Of a stretch of DNA of 64,000 nt, positions 1-8,474 are shown piece by piece. A model generated the notes under the pieces. The model was not told the DNA's origin, made no database searches, and saw nothing but the letters and a program-made list of their open reading frames with translations. This stretch comes from Rhodococcus sp. IEGM 1409 (GTDB lineage Bacteria > Actinomycetota > Actinomycetes > Mycobacteriales > Mycobacteriaceae): contig NZ_JASHKN010000014.1 of the NCBI RefSeq assembly GCF_030056735.1, forward strand, positions 62,001 to 126,000. Reading direction: 5' to 3'. Position numbers and translations under genes: made by a program. Every line of letters begins with the position of its first letter. Within the stretch, counting starts at the first letter, position 1.

Positions 1-9
1 ACTCGGAAG

Positions 10-41
10 GGGCGTCCACTCGTAACAGCGAGTGGGCGCCC
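10..41 (+). terminator. Rho-independent-type terminator of an upstream gene
   Basis: A 13-bp stem (arms 10-22 and 29-41, one G-U pair) closes a 6-nt loop and is followed by a T-containing run. It probably ends a plus-strand gene that lies before the window. Confidence 0.75.
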
Positions 42-50
42 TTATTCGTC

Positions 51-86
51 TCTTGTGCTGCAACGACTTCTTGTGCTGTAACGACA
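51..86. repeat. Imperfect 18-bp tandem direct repeat
   Basis: Two adjacent 18-bp units (51-68 and 69-86) share the core tcttgtgctg followed by yaacgac. They lie between two terminators that face each other. No coding or regulatory role is evident. Confidence 0.7.
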
Positions 87-87
87 A

Positions 88-125
88 AGGCGCCTAGCCC
101 GAGACAAAACTCGGAACAGGCGCCT
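88..125 (-). terminator. Terminator downstream of the 32-aa peptide gene
   Basis: The palindromic 8-mer aggcgcct is repeated at 88-95 and 118-125. A nested ccgag/ctcgg pair lies inside, and Ts follow in the minus-strand direction. The hairpin sits 11 bp beyond the stop codon of the small ORF and supports that ORF as a separate transcript. Confidence 0.7.
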
Positions 126-136
126 CTGGTGACGTT

Positions 137-235
137 TTACGGGACCTCGGGGGTTTCGGGGTCGGAAGAGAAGCCGGAAAGTAGTTCGATCAACTTCTGG
201 ATCAGTTCGAGCGGGTTCAGATCTTCGAGGCTCAC
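137..235 (-). CDS. 32-aa acidic amphipathic peptide
   Basis: This short ORF reads from a GTG start, VSLEDLNPLELIQKLIELLS, and ends in a Pro/Glu-rich tail. A strong ribosome site (AAGGAG, at 245-250) stands 8-9 nt before the GTG and a terminator follows the stop, so it looks like a real gene. The first 22 residues would form an amphipathic, acidic helix. There is no signal peptide. In size and character it resembles the two small peptides near 39.4 and 39.8 kb, and generally the short PorA/PorH-type pore peptides of Corynebacterium, but no family assignment can be proved by eye. Transcription may start in 236-350. Confidence 0.6.
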   Translation of the reverse strand: MSLEDLNPLELIQKLIELLSGFSSDPETPEVP

Positions 236-350
236 GGTAAAGACTCCTTCGCTGTGGAACTACTTGATTCGGACATTTCAGAACATACGTCATGTCCAAC
301 CGTCGCGGGAGAGCTATCGGCGAAAATCTCTGGATCCCAAAGATTTAGGA

Positions 351-1004
351 CTAAAGTCGGATGCTTCGGTGCCTGGAGAACGCGATTGCTGCCGTATCCG
401 GGCGTAGCTCTTCACGTTTCGCGGCGATGGGTGATCGTGCCATCAAAATGGCTGCGACACAGGCCCATACCAGAGCGATCAGGATGCCGGCTATCACTCC
501 GAAAAGGCCGCTCAACTCGGCGGCGAGTGCACTGGCAACGATCGCAGCAACCCCGACAAATCCCAGACCGGCAACCACCGGACGCCACTGCGGGGCGGAG
601 ATCAGGATCGCCGAGCAGTACAGAGCGGTCGCCGCGGCCACGTGACCGCTGGGCAACAGGGCCTGGGGCACATCGGTGAGCCAGGAACCGAAAGCGGCGT
701 TGGTGAGATTGGCGCCCATCCCGAGGAGCAGGATCGCGCCGATGCCATAGGGGAGTCCGCGGACCATCGAGACGACGGCCAAAGCGGTAGTGGCTGCGAG
801 TACAGCGGTGACGTCGAATCGGCCTACCGTCCACTCGGCAAGTGCGCGTACCTGTTCCGGGACGCTCACGCCGGGCGAGGTGGGTTGCACAAAATACAAG
901 ATGCCCAACGCTACAGCGGCGATCGCAGCAAGGGCGAGGAAGCGGGGAGTCGCGGAGTGGGTGGGGTGCTGGGTGGAGGTCGAGACGGTCACGAGTACCA
1001 GCAT
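351..1004 (-). CDS. PAP2-like (phosphatidic acid phosphatase-related) membrane protein
   Basis: The 217-aa protein has about five or six hydrophobic segments, from residue 21 to 190. The motif LLPSGHVAAATALY (residues 117-130) matches the central PSGH signature of PAP2 phosphatases/haloperoxidases. The third family motif (SR-x5-H-x3-D) is not visible after it, so catalysis is doubtful. An alternative GTG start lies four codons downstream. The gene follows the MFS gene by 29 bp on the same strand and may end that transcription unit. A membrane lipid phosphatase role is inference only. Confidence 0.65.
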   Translation of the reverse strand: MLVLVTVSTSTQHPTHSATPRFLALAAIAAVALGILYFVQPTSPGVSVPEQVRALAEWTVGRFDVTAVLAATTALAVVSMVRGLPYGIGAILLLGMGANLTNAAFGSWLTDVPQALLPSGHVAAATALYCSAILISAPQWRPVVAGLGFVGVAAIVASALAAELSGLFGVIAGILIALVWACVAAILMARSPIAAKREELRPDTAAIAFSRHRSIRL

Positions 1005-1033
1005 CCCTGGTGAGTCTGTGCCGATCGTGAGGA

Positions 1034-2239
1034 TCAGCTGTGAGGTCGGTGGGCGGTCGGAGAATCGCGCCGAACGACACCCGCACAACCCGCTGCGACC
1101 AGGACGCATGCAAATGGGATCAACATTGCTGTGGTGAGAGGCACAAGCTTGGTGACCCACCCGATGGTTGCCGGGCCGGCGAGGAATCCGATGTATCCCA
1201 TCCCGACGACACGAGACATGTTGGTACCAGCCGAACCTGAGCCGAGATTTCCCGCGGTGGTGAAGATCTGCGGAATGCATCCAGAGAGGCCAGCGCCGAA
1301 CAGTGCCCAGCCGAGCAATGTCAGCGGTAGCCAACCGGACACCACGACAGTCAGCATGCCGACGGACGACAGCAACGCGCCGTAGCGAACCACAGCCACC
1401 GGGCCGACCGCTGCGCTGATTCGATCCGCGGTGAACCGTCCGACGGTCATCATCGCTGAGAACGCACCGAACGACAGTGCAGCAACGGCATTCGAGACAC
1501 CCAGATCTTCCTTGACCTGCAGCGCACTCCAGTCGTTTGCCACTCCCTCGGCCAGCATCAGAACAAAGGCGAGGGTTCCGAGCGCAAGCACGCGAGCCGA
1601 GAATCGGCCGTGTGTCTTTCCGGCAGTCAAGGCCGTTTCGGCGTGCACGTCGAGGTGGGGGAGCAGGGGCCGCGAGCACAGCCAGAGCGCCAGCAGACCG
1701 ATTGCCGACGCGATGCTGAGCGTGACGTACGGCGGAAAATCCAGTGCGAGAGTGCCGAATCCGATGACGGACCCCAATACGCCGCCGACGGAGAACATGC
1801 CGTGAAAGGCCGCCATGATCGGGCGCCGGTACAGCTGTTCGGCTTCGACCGCCTGCGAGTTCATCGACACGTCCAATGCGCCGTTCGCGAAGCCGAACAC
1901 CACAAGGGCAGCGCCCAGTTGCCAGGTGTTCGTGGCGAACCCCGGGCCGAGAGTGGCGAATGCCAGCCCGCTGCCCGCCAGGATGACCATGTGCCTGCTG
2001 CCGTATCGATCCGCGAGCGGGCCGCTCAATTGCATACCGGCGATGGCTCCGACTGCAAGAAGGAGAAGCAGTGAGCCGAGCGTCGAGTGACTGATTCCCA
2101 CACGGTGTTCGATGGACGGGATGTGGACGACCCACATCGCGAGGAGAAAGCCGTTGATGCCGAAAATGCCGAAGATGCCGGCCCGGGCGCGTACCAGGGC
2201 GGAGGTGGGGACTGCGCGGTCGGTGGGGTTGACGCTCAC
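1034..2239 (-). CDS. MFS transporter
   Basis: A 401-aa major facilitator protein with about twelve hydrophobic helices. The loop 2-3 signature appears as GPLADRYGSRHMV near residue 73. The GTG start was chosen because an AAGG-type ribosome site precedes it and the conserved membrane region begins about 15 residues later. It starts 10 bp after the E2 stop and so is probably co-transcribed with the branched-chain dehydrogenase genes. The family resembles FucP/YbjJ-type permeases with the motif NGALDVSMNSQAVE. The substrate cannot be read from the sequence. Confidence 0.8.
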   Translation of the reverse strand: MSVNPTDRAVPTSALVRARAGIFGIFGINGFLLAMWVVHIPSIEHRVGISHSTLGSLLLLLAVGAIAGMQLSGPLADRYGSRHMVILAGSGLAFATLGPGFATNTWQLGAALVVFGFANGALDVSMNSQAVEAEQLYRRPIMAAFHGMFSVGGVLGSVIGFGTLALDFPPYVTLSIASAIGLLALWLCSRPLLPHLDVHAETALTAGKTHGRFSARVLALGTLAFVLMLAEGVANDWSALQVKEDLGVSNAVAALSFGAFSAMMTVGRFTADRISAAVGPVAVVRYGALLSSVGMLTVVVSGWLPLTLLGWALFGAGLSGCIPQIFTTAGNLGSGSAGTNMSRVVGMGYIGFLAGPATIGWVTKLVPLTTAMLIPFACVLVAAGCAGVVRRDSPTAHRPHS

Positions 2240-2249
2240 TCGTACCTTT

Positions 2250-3449
2250 TTACAGGTGTGACAGCAACAGGTCCGGGTCCGTGAGCATCTCTGCGACAAA
2301 TGAGAGGAATTTGGCGGCCTGCTCACCGCTCAGTACGCGGTGGTCGAACGTCAACGTCAGTGTCACGACGCTCCGCACTTCGATCTTGCGCCCGATCACC
2401 CACGGGCGCTCGCTCACCGAGCCCAGGCAGAGGATGACGGCTTCTCCCGGATTAAGGAGCGGCATGCCGCCGTCGACACCGAAGACTCCGACATTGGTGA
2501 TCGTGACGGTGCCACCGGTCAGGTGATGGACATCGGTCACTCCCGCGCGGGCAGCGACAGTCAATTCGGTCACCGCGCGTGCGAGTTGGACCAGGCTCAG
2601 GGCCTCGGCGCTCTTGATGTTGGGCACGGACAGCCCGCGCTCGGAGGCGACGGCGATGCCGAGATTCACGTGATCGTCGATGACGGCGTCGCCGCGAGCC
2701 TCGTCCCAATGCGCGTTCACCATCGGATGCGACGCGATGGCCGCCACCAATGCCTTGGCCGCGAGAGTCAGCGGAGTGAGGGACAGTCCGGTGAACGCGT
2801 CCGAGGAACGGAGCCTGTCGAGCAGTCCCATCGAAGGCGTGACATCGGCGGTGAGGAAGACGCTGGCCTGCGGAGCGCGGGTGCTGGCAACCATCGCCGA
2901 CGCCATCCGATTCCGCATGCCGGACGAGGCCAGGCGTGTCGCGTTATTCGAAGGCGCCTTCAAGCCAAGCGCGCCTGCGACGTCAGCCGCCGTGACGGCA
3001 CCGTCGAATCCGCTGCCGGTGATTTCGCTCAGCTCGATGCCGGACTCGCGGGCCGCGCGCCGCGCCGAAGGGGTTGCGGGCCGTCGCTCGGGTGTCGGTA
3101 GGGGCTGGGGGTGCGGCGCGATCCTGCTCCGTCGCCGGCTCGGTTGCTCGGCGGTGGGTCCGTACCCGACCAGCACACTCGGAGACTGTGGATCACGCAG
3201 ATCGGCAGACCCCTCGATACGGATGATCGGAGTGCCGACGGGAACGGTAGTGCCAGGTTCGACGAGGAGTTCTCCGACAACGCCGACATACGGTGACGGC
3301 AGTTCGACAAGAGCTTTGGCCGTCTCTACCTGGGCGAGAACTTGATTGAGTGCCACAGTGTCGCCGACCTTGACCGTCCACTCGATCAGATCGGCGGAAG
3401 TCAGGCCCTCGCCGAGATCCGGCAAACGGAATTCGTGCGCCGTACTCAT
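2250..3449 (-). CDS. bkdC: Branched-chain 2-oxoacid dehydrogenase E2 (dihydrolipoamide acyltransferase)
   Basis: This is the 399-aa core of the dehydrogenase complex, which moves the acyl group from E1 to CoA. A lipoyl domain occupies residues 1-80, with the lipoylated lysine in VETAKALVEL. A Pro/Arg linker follows, then a peripheral-subunit-binding domain (about 125-165, TPSARRAARESGIEL) and the C-terminal catalytic domain. The usual catalytic HRxxDG motif reads DHRVLSGEQ here, with Ser in place of Asp. The start codon overlaps the E1beta stop by 4 bp. Only one lipoyl domain is present. Confidence 0.9.
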   Translation of the reverse strand: MSTAHEFRLPDLGEGLTSADLIEWTVKVGDTVALNQVLAQVETAKALVELPSPYVGVVGELLVEPGTTVPVGTPIIRIEGSADLRDPQSPSVLVGYGPTAEQPSRRRSRIAPHPQPLPTPERRPATPSARRAARESGIELSEITGSGFDGAVTAADVAGALGLKAPSNNATRLASSGMRNRMASAMVASTRAPQASVFLTADVTPSMGLLDRLRSSDAFTGLSLTPLTLAAKALVAAIASHPMVNAHWDEARGDAVIDDHVNLGIAVASERGLSVPNIKSAEALSLVQLARAVTELTVAARAGVTDVHHLTGGTVTITNVGVFGVDGGMPLLNPGEAVILCLGSVSERPWVIGRKIEVRSVVTLTLTFDHRVLSGEQAAKFLSFVAEMLTDPDLLLSHL

Positions 3450-4423
3450 GCCGCCAGCGTTCGGTCGAGCGCCGCGAGGATCCGGTCGGCGTCCGGAAGG
3501 TGAAACTGCTCGAGCTTGGCGGGCGGATAGGGGATGTCGAATCCGGTGACCCGCAGGATCGGCGACTCTAACTGGTAGAAGCAGTGTTCCGCGACGTGTG
3601 CTGCGATTTCGGCGCCGACGCCGAGAAACTTCGCCGCCTCGTGGACGACGACCAGCCGGCCAGTCTTGTTCACCGATGTCTCGATCGTGTCGAAGTCGAC
3701 GGGGGAGAGCGAACGCAGATCTACCACTTCCAGATCATGGCCTTCTTCTTCGGCGATCCGCGCGGCGTCGAGTGCGGTGGCGACCATGGATCCGTACGCA
3801 ACCAGTGTCGCATCGTTTCCTGAGCGGGCGACGCGGGCACGGTGAAGCGGAAGTTCGGGCGCGGCATCGATATCCACGTCGGCGGCGTCCCAGTAGCGCC
3901 GTTTGGGTTCGAGGAAGATCACCGGGTCGTCGGCGGCAATCGATTGTCGGATCATGTGAAATCCGTCGATCGGATTGCTCGGGTACACCACCCTCAGTCC
4001 CGCGGTGTGAGCGAAGTAGGCTTCCGGCGACTCCGAATGATGTTCCACCGCACCGATTCCGCCGCCACTGGGAATTCGAATCGTCAGCGGTGCTGTCATG
4101 GCGCCTCGGGTACGGTAGTGGATCTTTGCCACCTGCGAGACGATCTGATCGAAAGCCGGGTAGACGAAACCGTCGAACTGGATCTCGCAGACCGGCCGGT
4201 ATCCGCGCAGAGCCAAGCCGAAAGCTGTTCCCACGATCCCAGATTCGGCGAGCGGCATGTCGATTACCCTGGTATCGCCGAAGTCCTTCTGCAGGGCGTC
4301 GGTAACCCGGAATACGCCGCCGAGACGGCCGACGTCCTCGCCCATGATCACCACGCGACGATCGTCTTCGAGTGCGCGTCGCAGGCCGGTGTTGAGCGCG
4401 GTCACCAGATTCATGACGGTCAT
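3446..4423 (-). CDS. bkdB: Branched-chain 2-oxoacid dehydrogenase E1 component, beta subunit
   Basis: A 325-aa transketolase-like beta subunit that pairs with the upstream alpha subunit to decarboxylate the 2-oxoacids from valine, leucine and isoleucine. It opens with the pyrimidine-domain motif GEDVGRLGGVFRVT and contains AESGIVGTAFGLALRG and a C-terminal transketolase domain (EEEGHDLEVVDLRSLSP). Length is normal for the family. It overlaps E1alpha and E2 by 4 bp each, so translation is coupled. A pyruvate or acetoin dehydrogenase beta subunit would look similar. The branched-chain assignment rests on overall resemblance to actinobacterial Bkd proteins. Confidence 0.88.
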   Translation of the reverse strand: MTVMNLVTALNTGLRRALEDDRRVVIMGEDVGRLGGVFRVTDALQKDFGDTRVIDMPLAESGIVGTAFGLALRGYRPVCEIQFDGFVYPAFDQIVSQVAKIHYRTRGAMTAPLTIRIPSGGGIGAVEHHSESPEAYFAHTAGLRVVYPSNPIDGFHMIRQSIAADDPVIFLEPKRRYWDAADVDIDAAPELPLHRARVARSGNDATLVAYGSMVATALDAARIAEEEGHDLEVVDLRSLSPVDFDTIETSVNKTGRLVVVHEAAKFLGVGAEIAAHVAEHCFYQLESPILRVTGFDIPYPPAKLEQFHLPDADRILAALDRTLAA

Positions 4424-5508
4424 GACAGTGCCCCTTCCATGCTGCCCAGATACGCTCGATGCTCTTCGCGTTCAGCGTCGATCAAGGGGTGTGCCTCGAC
4501 GTAGACGTGATCGAAGAGCGCTGACGGGGGTGGATCGGTGAGTGCGATGGTTGCGCGTCGCAGTCCAGCGGCGAGGTCGTCGGCGGCCGCCGTGATGGTG
4601 GTGAGTTCTTTCTCATCGAGAAGGCCGTGATGGCCGAGGAGCAGACGCACTCGCTCCAGCGGATCGCGGTTTCTCCACTCCGACATATCCGTATCGGCGC
4701 GGTACCTGCTCGGATCGTCGGACGTCGTGTGCGGGCCCATTCTGCAGGTGATCGCCTCGATGAACGTCGGGCCGCTGCCCTCGCGTGCGCGATTGAGCGC
4801 CGAGCGCGTGACGGCGAGCACGGCAAGGACGTCGTTACCGTCGACGCGGATCGCCGGGATGCCGTAACCGATCGCCCGATGTGAGATGGGTGTGCGGGAC
4901 TGCAGGGACACAGGTTCACTGATGGCCCACTGGTTGTTCTGGCAGAAGAAGACAACGCCGACACGGAAACTGGCGGCAAATCCCATCGCCTCGGCGATGT
5001 CGCCCTGGCTCGTGGCGCCGTCACCGAAGTAGGCGATCGTCGCGATCTCGGCGCCGTCCAGATGTGCGCCCAGTGCGTATCCCGTGGCGTGCAGACCTTG
5101 GGAGCCGACGACGATCGCCGGATTGGTGACGTTGAATTGTGCTGGATCCCAGCCGGAATGGGAGATTCCGCGCCACATGGTCGTCAGCAGTTCGACGGGA
5201 ACTCCCCGGCAGTACGCGACGGCGTGTTCGCGATAGCTGGTGAAGGCGAAGTCGTCGAGGGCAAGCGCTCTCGCGGAACCGACCTGCGCGGCTTCCTGGC
5301 CGAGCATCGGAGCCCACAAACCTATTTCGCCTTGACGCTGAAGGGCAACAGCTTCGGTGTCGATTCGGCGACTCACGACGAGATCGCGATACAACGACAG
5401 CAGTTCGTCAGGTCCGATGTCTGTTATGAGACGGTCGAATTCGGGACGGCACACGCGTGCGCCGTTCGGTTGGATGAGTTGGACCGGATAATCGAGATTG
5501 TCGATCAT
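4420..5508 (-). CDS. bkdA: Branched-chain 2-oxoacid dehydrogenase E1 component, alpha subunit
   Basis: A 362-aa thiamine-diphosphate-binding alpha subunit. The ThDP motif runs from YFGDGATSQGD to QNNQWAIS (about residues 160-195). The substrate-channel region HTTSDDPSRYR is typical of E1alpha. The ATG is preceded by a GGTGAG ribosome site. It is the first gene of the operon E1alpha-E1beta-E2-MFS-PAP2. A 172-bp divergent intergenic region with an inverted repeat separates it from the APH-like gene. No E3 gene is nearby, so E3 must be supplied from elsewhere. Confidence 0.9.
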   Translation of the reverse strand: MIDNLDYPVQLIQPNGARVCRPEFDRLITDIGPDELLSLYRDLVVSRRIDTEAVALQRQGEIGLWAPMLGQEAAQVGSARALALDDFAFTSYREHAVAYCRGVPVELLTTMWRGISHSGWDPAQFNVTNPAIVVGSQGLHATGYALGAHLDGAEIATIAYFGDGATSQGDIAEAMGFAASFRVGVVFFCQNNQWAISEPVSLQSRTPISHRAIGYGIPAIRVDGNDVLAVLAVTRSALNRAREGSGPTFIEAITCRMGPHTTSDDPSRYRADTDMSEWRNRDPLERVRLLLGHHGLLDEKELTTITAAADDLAAGLRRATIALTDPPPSALFDHVYVEAHPLIDAEREEHRAYLGSMEGALS

Positions 5509-5598
5509 CTTCGCTCACCTCGGTTTCTGCTCATGCCCGGCGCGCCTCGTGAGTACGCCGCACAATCCCGATGTGTTGTATGCAGTTGTCGCTCTACC

Positions 5599-5615
5599 AT
5601 CAGGATCCCCCTGAT
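5599..5615. promoter_or_regulatory. Candidate operator (inverted repeat) between bkdA and the APH-like gene
   Basis: The dyad ATCAGG-N5-CCTGAT lies in the divergent intergenic region, about 90 bp before bkdA and 66 bp before the opposite gene. Its position fits a regulator binding site, but no regulator is adjacent. Confidence 0.4.
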
Positions 5616-5680
5616 TGGGAAATTCGCAAGTATTTCACTGCCGTATCAAGACCTGAACTGCGAACTGGCGAGTAACAAAC

Positions 5681-6757
5681 GTGTCCGTACGCCCAACCGA
5701 TCCGGCATCAACCGCTAGCATCGGTGCGGTGACTGCAGTCGGTTTGAACGAAGAAGCTGTTTCCGCGTGGATCGCCGAACTGGGGGTCGGCGCCACGACA
5801 CCACTGACTTTCGAGAGGATCGGTAACGGGCAATCGAACCTGACCTACTCCGTGACGGATGCGGGCGGAGGACGGTGGGTACTGCGCAGACCTCCACTGG
5901 GCACGTTGTTGGCGTCGGCCCACGACGTCGTACGTGAGCACCGCATCCTGTCCTCACTCCAGGGCACCAAGGTTCCGGTTCCCAAAATCCTCGGTATCAC
6001 CGAAGACCCGGAGATCACGGACGCTCCGCTGGTCCTGATGAGCTACATCGACGGCGTTGTGATCGACGGCGTCCCGGTGGCTCAGAAGTTGACCGAGGAC
6101 GAGCGTCGTGCGGTCGGGCTGGCGATGCCGAAAACCCTCGCCAGCATCCATGGGGTCGACCTGGAAGAGACCGGCCTCGACGATCTGGCCAGCCGCAAGC
6201 CCTTTGCCGAGCGTCAGCTCAAACGGTGGTCGGCGCAGTGGGAGAAGTCGAAGACCCGCGATGTTCCGGACGTCGACCGGTTGGCCGAGATTCTGCACCG
6301 AAACATTCCGGAACAGAGCGAAGTGACCTTGGTTCACGGCGACTTCCACCTCAACAACGTCATCACCGATCCGGTCGAGGGGCGCATCGTTGCCGTCGTC
6401 GACTGGGAGCTGTGCACGTTGGGGGAGCCCCTCGCGGATCTCGGTGCGCTACTCGCGTACTGGCCGGAAGCCGGCGACAAAGTTGCCGGTCCGTTCATGG
6501 CGTCCACGCTGGAAGGCTTCCCGAACCGGGAGGAGCTGGTCGCTGCCTACGTCGAGGCGACGGGCCGCGACGTGTCCGCCGTCGGATACTGGCACGTACT
6601 CGCGCTGTGGAAGCTCTCGATCATCGCCGAGGGCGTGCTGCGCCGGATCCTCGACGATCCGCGCAACAAGGCCGAGCACGGCGGGCCGACGGTCGCGCTG
6701 ATCGACGGAATCGTTGCACGCGCCGTCTTGACGGCAGATCAGCTCGGTCTGAGCTAG
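5681..6757 (+). CDS. APH-fold phosphotransferase family protein (FadE36/ACAD10-like kinase domain)
   Basis: A 358-aa protein with the aminoglycoside-phosphotransferase fold. The catalytic loop is VHGDFHLNNVI (about residues 221-231) and the metal-binding segment is VVDWELCTLGEPLADLG. The N-terminal part has IGNGQSNLTYSV and WVLRRPP, as in the stand-alone actinobacterial homologues of the ACAD10 kinase domain that sit near acyl-CoA genes. The GTG start has a weak ribosome site, and a second GTG 16 codons on (VTAVGLNEE) is possible. Its 3' end overlaps the converging thioesterase gene by 4 bp. The substrate is unknown. It is unlikely to be an antibiotic-resistance enzyme. Confidence 0.75.
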   Translation: MSVRPTDPASTASIGAVTAVGLNEEAVSAWIAELGVGATTPLTFERIGNGQSNLTYSVTDAGGGRWVLRRPPLGTLLASAHDVVREHRILSSLQGTKVPVPKILGITEDPEITDAPLVLMSYIDGVVIDGVPVAQKLTEDERRAVGLAMPKTLASIHGVDLEETGLDDLASRKPFAERQLKRWSAQWEKSKTRDVPDVDRLAEILHRNIPEQSEVTLVHGDFHLNNVITDPVEGRIVAVVDWELCTLGEPLADLGALLAYWPEAGDKVAGPFMASTLEGFPNREELVAAYVEATGRDVSAVGYWHVLALWKLSIIAEGVLRRILDDPRNKAEHGGPTVALIDGIVARAVLTADQLGLS

Positions 6758-7203
6758 CTTCCGGTCAAGCTCCCGGCTGCCGATCTGATGGTGGCCGGGA
6801 TCTCCACCGGCTTGCGGGTGTCAGCGTCGACGTAGACGTGTACGAAGCGTCCGCTGGCAGCGGGTTCCCAATTGCCGCCGTCGACCTCGTGGAATATCGC
6901 CAGGGAGTAGACGATGCTCTTGGTGCCCAGCTTTTCGACGGAGATGCCCACCTGCAACTGCTCGGGAAACGACAGTTCGCTCAGGTACCGGCACGACGTC
7001 TCGGCGACGACGCCGATGGCAGGCAGATTGCGGATGTCGGTTCCGGTGGAAGACATCAGCCAGGCGTTGACCGCCGTGTCGAAGTACGAGTAGTAGGTCA
7101 CGTTGTTGACGTGGCCGTAGTGATCGTTGTCGTCCCACCGCGTCGGGACGGGCCAGAGAACGGGAAACTCGCTGATCGACGGGGGCGTCTGCGCTGTGCT
7201 CAC
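6754..7203 (-). CDS. Hotdog-fold acyl-CoA thioesterase (4HBT/YbgC-like)
   Basis: A 149-aa single hotdog domain. The segment RWDDNDHYGHVNNVTYYSYF (about residues 21-40) contains the Asp and HxN features of 4-hydroxybenzoyl-CoA-type thioesterases. A C-terminal strand, SGRFVHVYVDADTRKPVEIP, follows. Such enzymes hydrolyse acyl- or aryl-CoA esters in the cytosol. The ATG overlaps the end of the BenE-like gene by 4 bp, which suggests a joint function, perhaps with aromatic acid or acyl-CoA intermediates. The substrate is not determined. Confidence 0.82.
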   Translation of the reverse strand: MSTAQTPPSISEFPVLWPVPTRWDDNDHYGHVNNVTYYSYFDTAVNAWLMSSTGTDIRNLPAIGVVAETSCRYLSELSFPEQLQVGISVEKLGTKSIVYSLAIFHEVDGGNWEPAASGRFVHVYVDADTRKPVEIPATIRSAAGSLTGS

Positions 7204-8438
7204 GGCTTCGACTGTAGTGAGGACTTTCGCGAGAGTGAGGGCAGGGTGGTGCCCTGTAGGACGGCACGCACGATCAGCCCCACTAACAGCGCCCAGAATG
7301 CCGAACCGATTCCCAGGATACTGACCCCGGATGCGGCGATCAGAAACGTGACCACGGCGCCTTCACGTTCGCTCGCCTCGCCCAGCGCCGAAGTGAGGGC
7401 ACCGGCAAGCGTTGCCAGGAGCGCCAGTCCGGCAACAGTTTCCACGACTCCGGCCGGTGCGGCGGCTACCAGAGCGGCCACCGCGGCCGCGCCGGCAGCG
7501 AGAACGAGATACGCCCAGCCTGCGGTGAAGGCAGCGATCCATCGGCGTTTGGGATCCGGATGCGCGGTAGGGGCGGCGGCCAGGGCTGCGCTGATCGCCG
7601 CGAGGTTGATCGCATGGCCACCGGCGGGAGCGCCGACGATGGTGCCGATACCCGTCACGATCATCGACGGTCGCCAGGGAACGGTGTATCCGAACGAATT
7701 CATCACCGCCACACCGGGAATGTTCTGCGAAGCCATCGTGACGATGTAGAGCGGAACGGCGATGCCGATCATCGCCTGCCAGGTCCACGACGGCGCGGTG
7801 AGATCGATGCGGGGGATCATGGCGCCGGCGTCGAGCATGCGATCCGACGTGACGAGGCTGATCCCGATCACGATCGCCGCGGTAAGAAACGCGAGCGGAA
7901 CCGCCCATCGCTTGGAGAAGCGTTGCGCCGCAAGCCAGACCAGGATGACCGGTGCAACCGCTGCCGGTGCGTCCCGGACCGCGATGATCGGCGCCAGACA
8001 CAGTGGCATCAGAACTCCGGCGAGCATCGCCTGTGCCAGGGGTGTCGGGATTGCCGAAATGACCCTTCCGAGCGTCGGCCACAGTCCGGTAAGAACGATC
8101 GCGATTCCGACGACGATGAATGCGCCGACCGCGGCCGGCCACCCACCCTCGACCGCTCCGGCGCCGGCCAGGAGAGCGGCACCGGGCGTCGACCACGCGA
8201 GGGTGATCGGCATCCGATACCGGCGTGAGAGCCAGAGCATTCCCAACGCTTGGGTCATGCACAGAACCAGCAGACCGGACGCCGCCTCGGCCGCGTCCGC
8301 ACCGACGGCGGCGAGGCCGGTGAGCACCACCGCGAACGAACTTGTGAAGCCGACGAGGGCTGTGACGATGCCTGCGCTCATCGGTTGTGAGTTGCTGCGA
8401 ACGGCTTCCGGTTCGGTGGTTTCTGTGGAGTCCGACAT
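7200..8438 (-). CDS. benE: BenE-family benzoate/aromatic acid membrane transporter
   Basis: A 412-aa polytopic membrane protein with about eleven or twelve hydrophobic segments. It carries family-typical stretches such as ITLAWSTPGAALLA (after the second helix), TPLAQAMLAGVLMPL, and FGYTVPWRPSMIVTG with GAPAGGHAINLAAI. BenE proteins are thought to import benzoate with protons. The first 20 residues are hydrophilic. The gene is coupled to the downstream thioesterase. The Lrp gene lies 36 bp upstream on the same strand. No benzoate dioxygenase genes are in the window, so benzoate as the substrate is only a family-based guess. Confidence 0.8.
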   Translation of the reverse strand: MSDSTETTEPEAVRSNSQPMSAGIVTALVGFTSSFAVVLTGLAAVGADAAEAASGLLVLCMTQALGMLWLSRRYRMPITLAWSTPGAALLAGAGAVEGGWPAAVGAFIVVGIAIVLTGLWPTLGRVISAIPTPLAQAMLAGVLMPLCLAPIIAVRDAPAAVAPVILVWLAAQRFSKRWAVPLAFLTAAIVIGISLVTSDRMLDAGAMIPRIDLTAPSWTWQAMIGIAVPLYIVTMASQNIPGVAVMNSFGYTVPWRPSMIVTGIGTIVGAPAGGHAINLAAISAALAAAPTAHPDPKRRWIAAFTAGWAYLVLAAGAAAVAALVAAAPAGVVETVAGLALLATLAGALTSALGEASEREGAVVTFLIAASGVSILGIGSAFWALLVGLIVRAVLQGTTLPSLSRKSSLQSKP

Positions 8439-8474
8439 GGTCAGTGATTCTGCCCGACCACCTCGGGGCGCGAA

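Noticed and set aside
351-2135. A single 594-aa minus-strand frame
   Set aside because: Only its last 217 residues look like a protein (PAP2-like). The rest is antisense-frame noise over the MFS gene, which has a clear protein in another frame.
5681-6757. Aminoglycoside resistance kinase
   Set aside because: The APH fold is shared with metabolic kinases. The N-terminal motifs and thioesterase neighbour resemble the FadE36/ACAD10 type rather than drug kinases.
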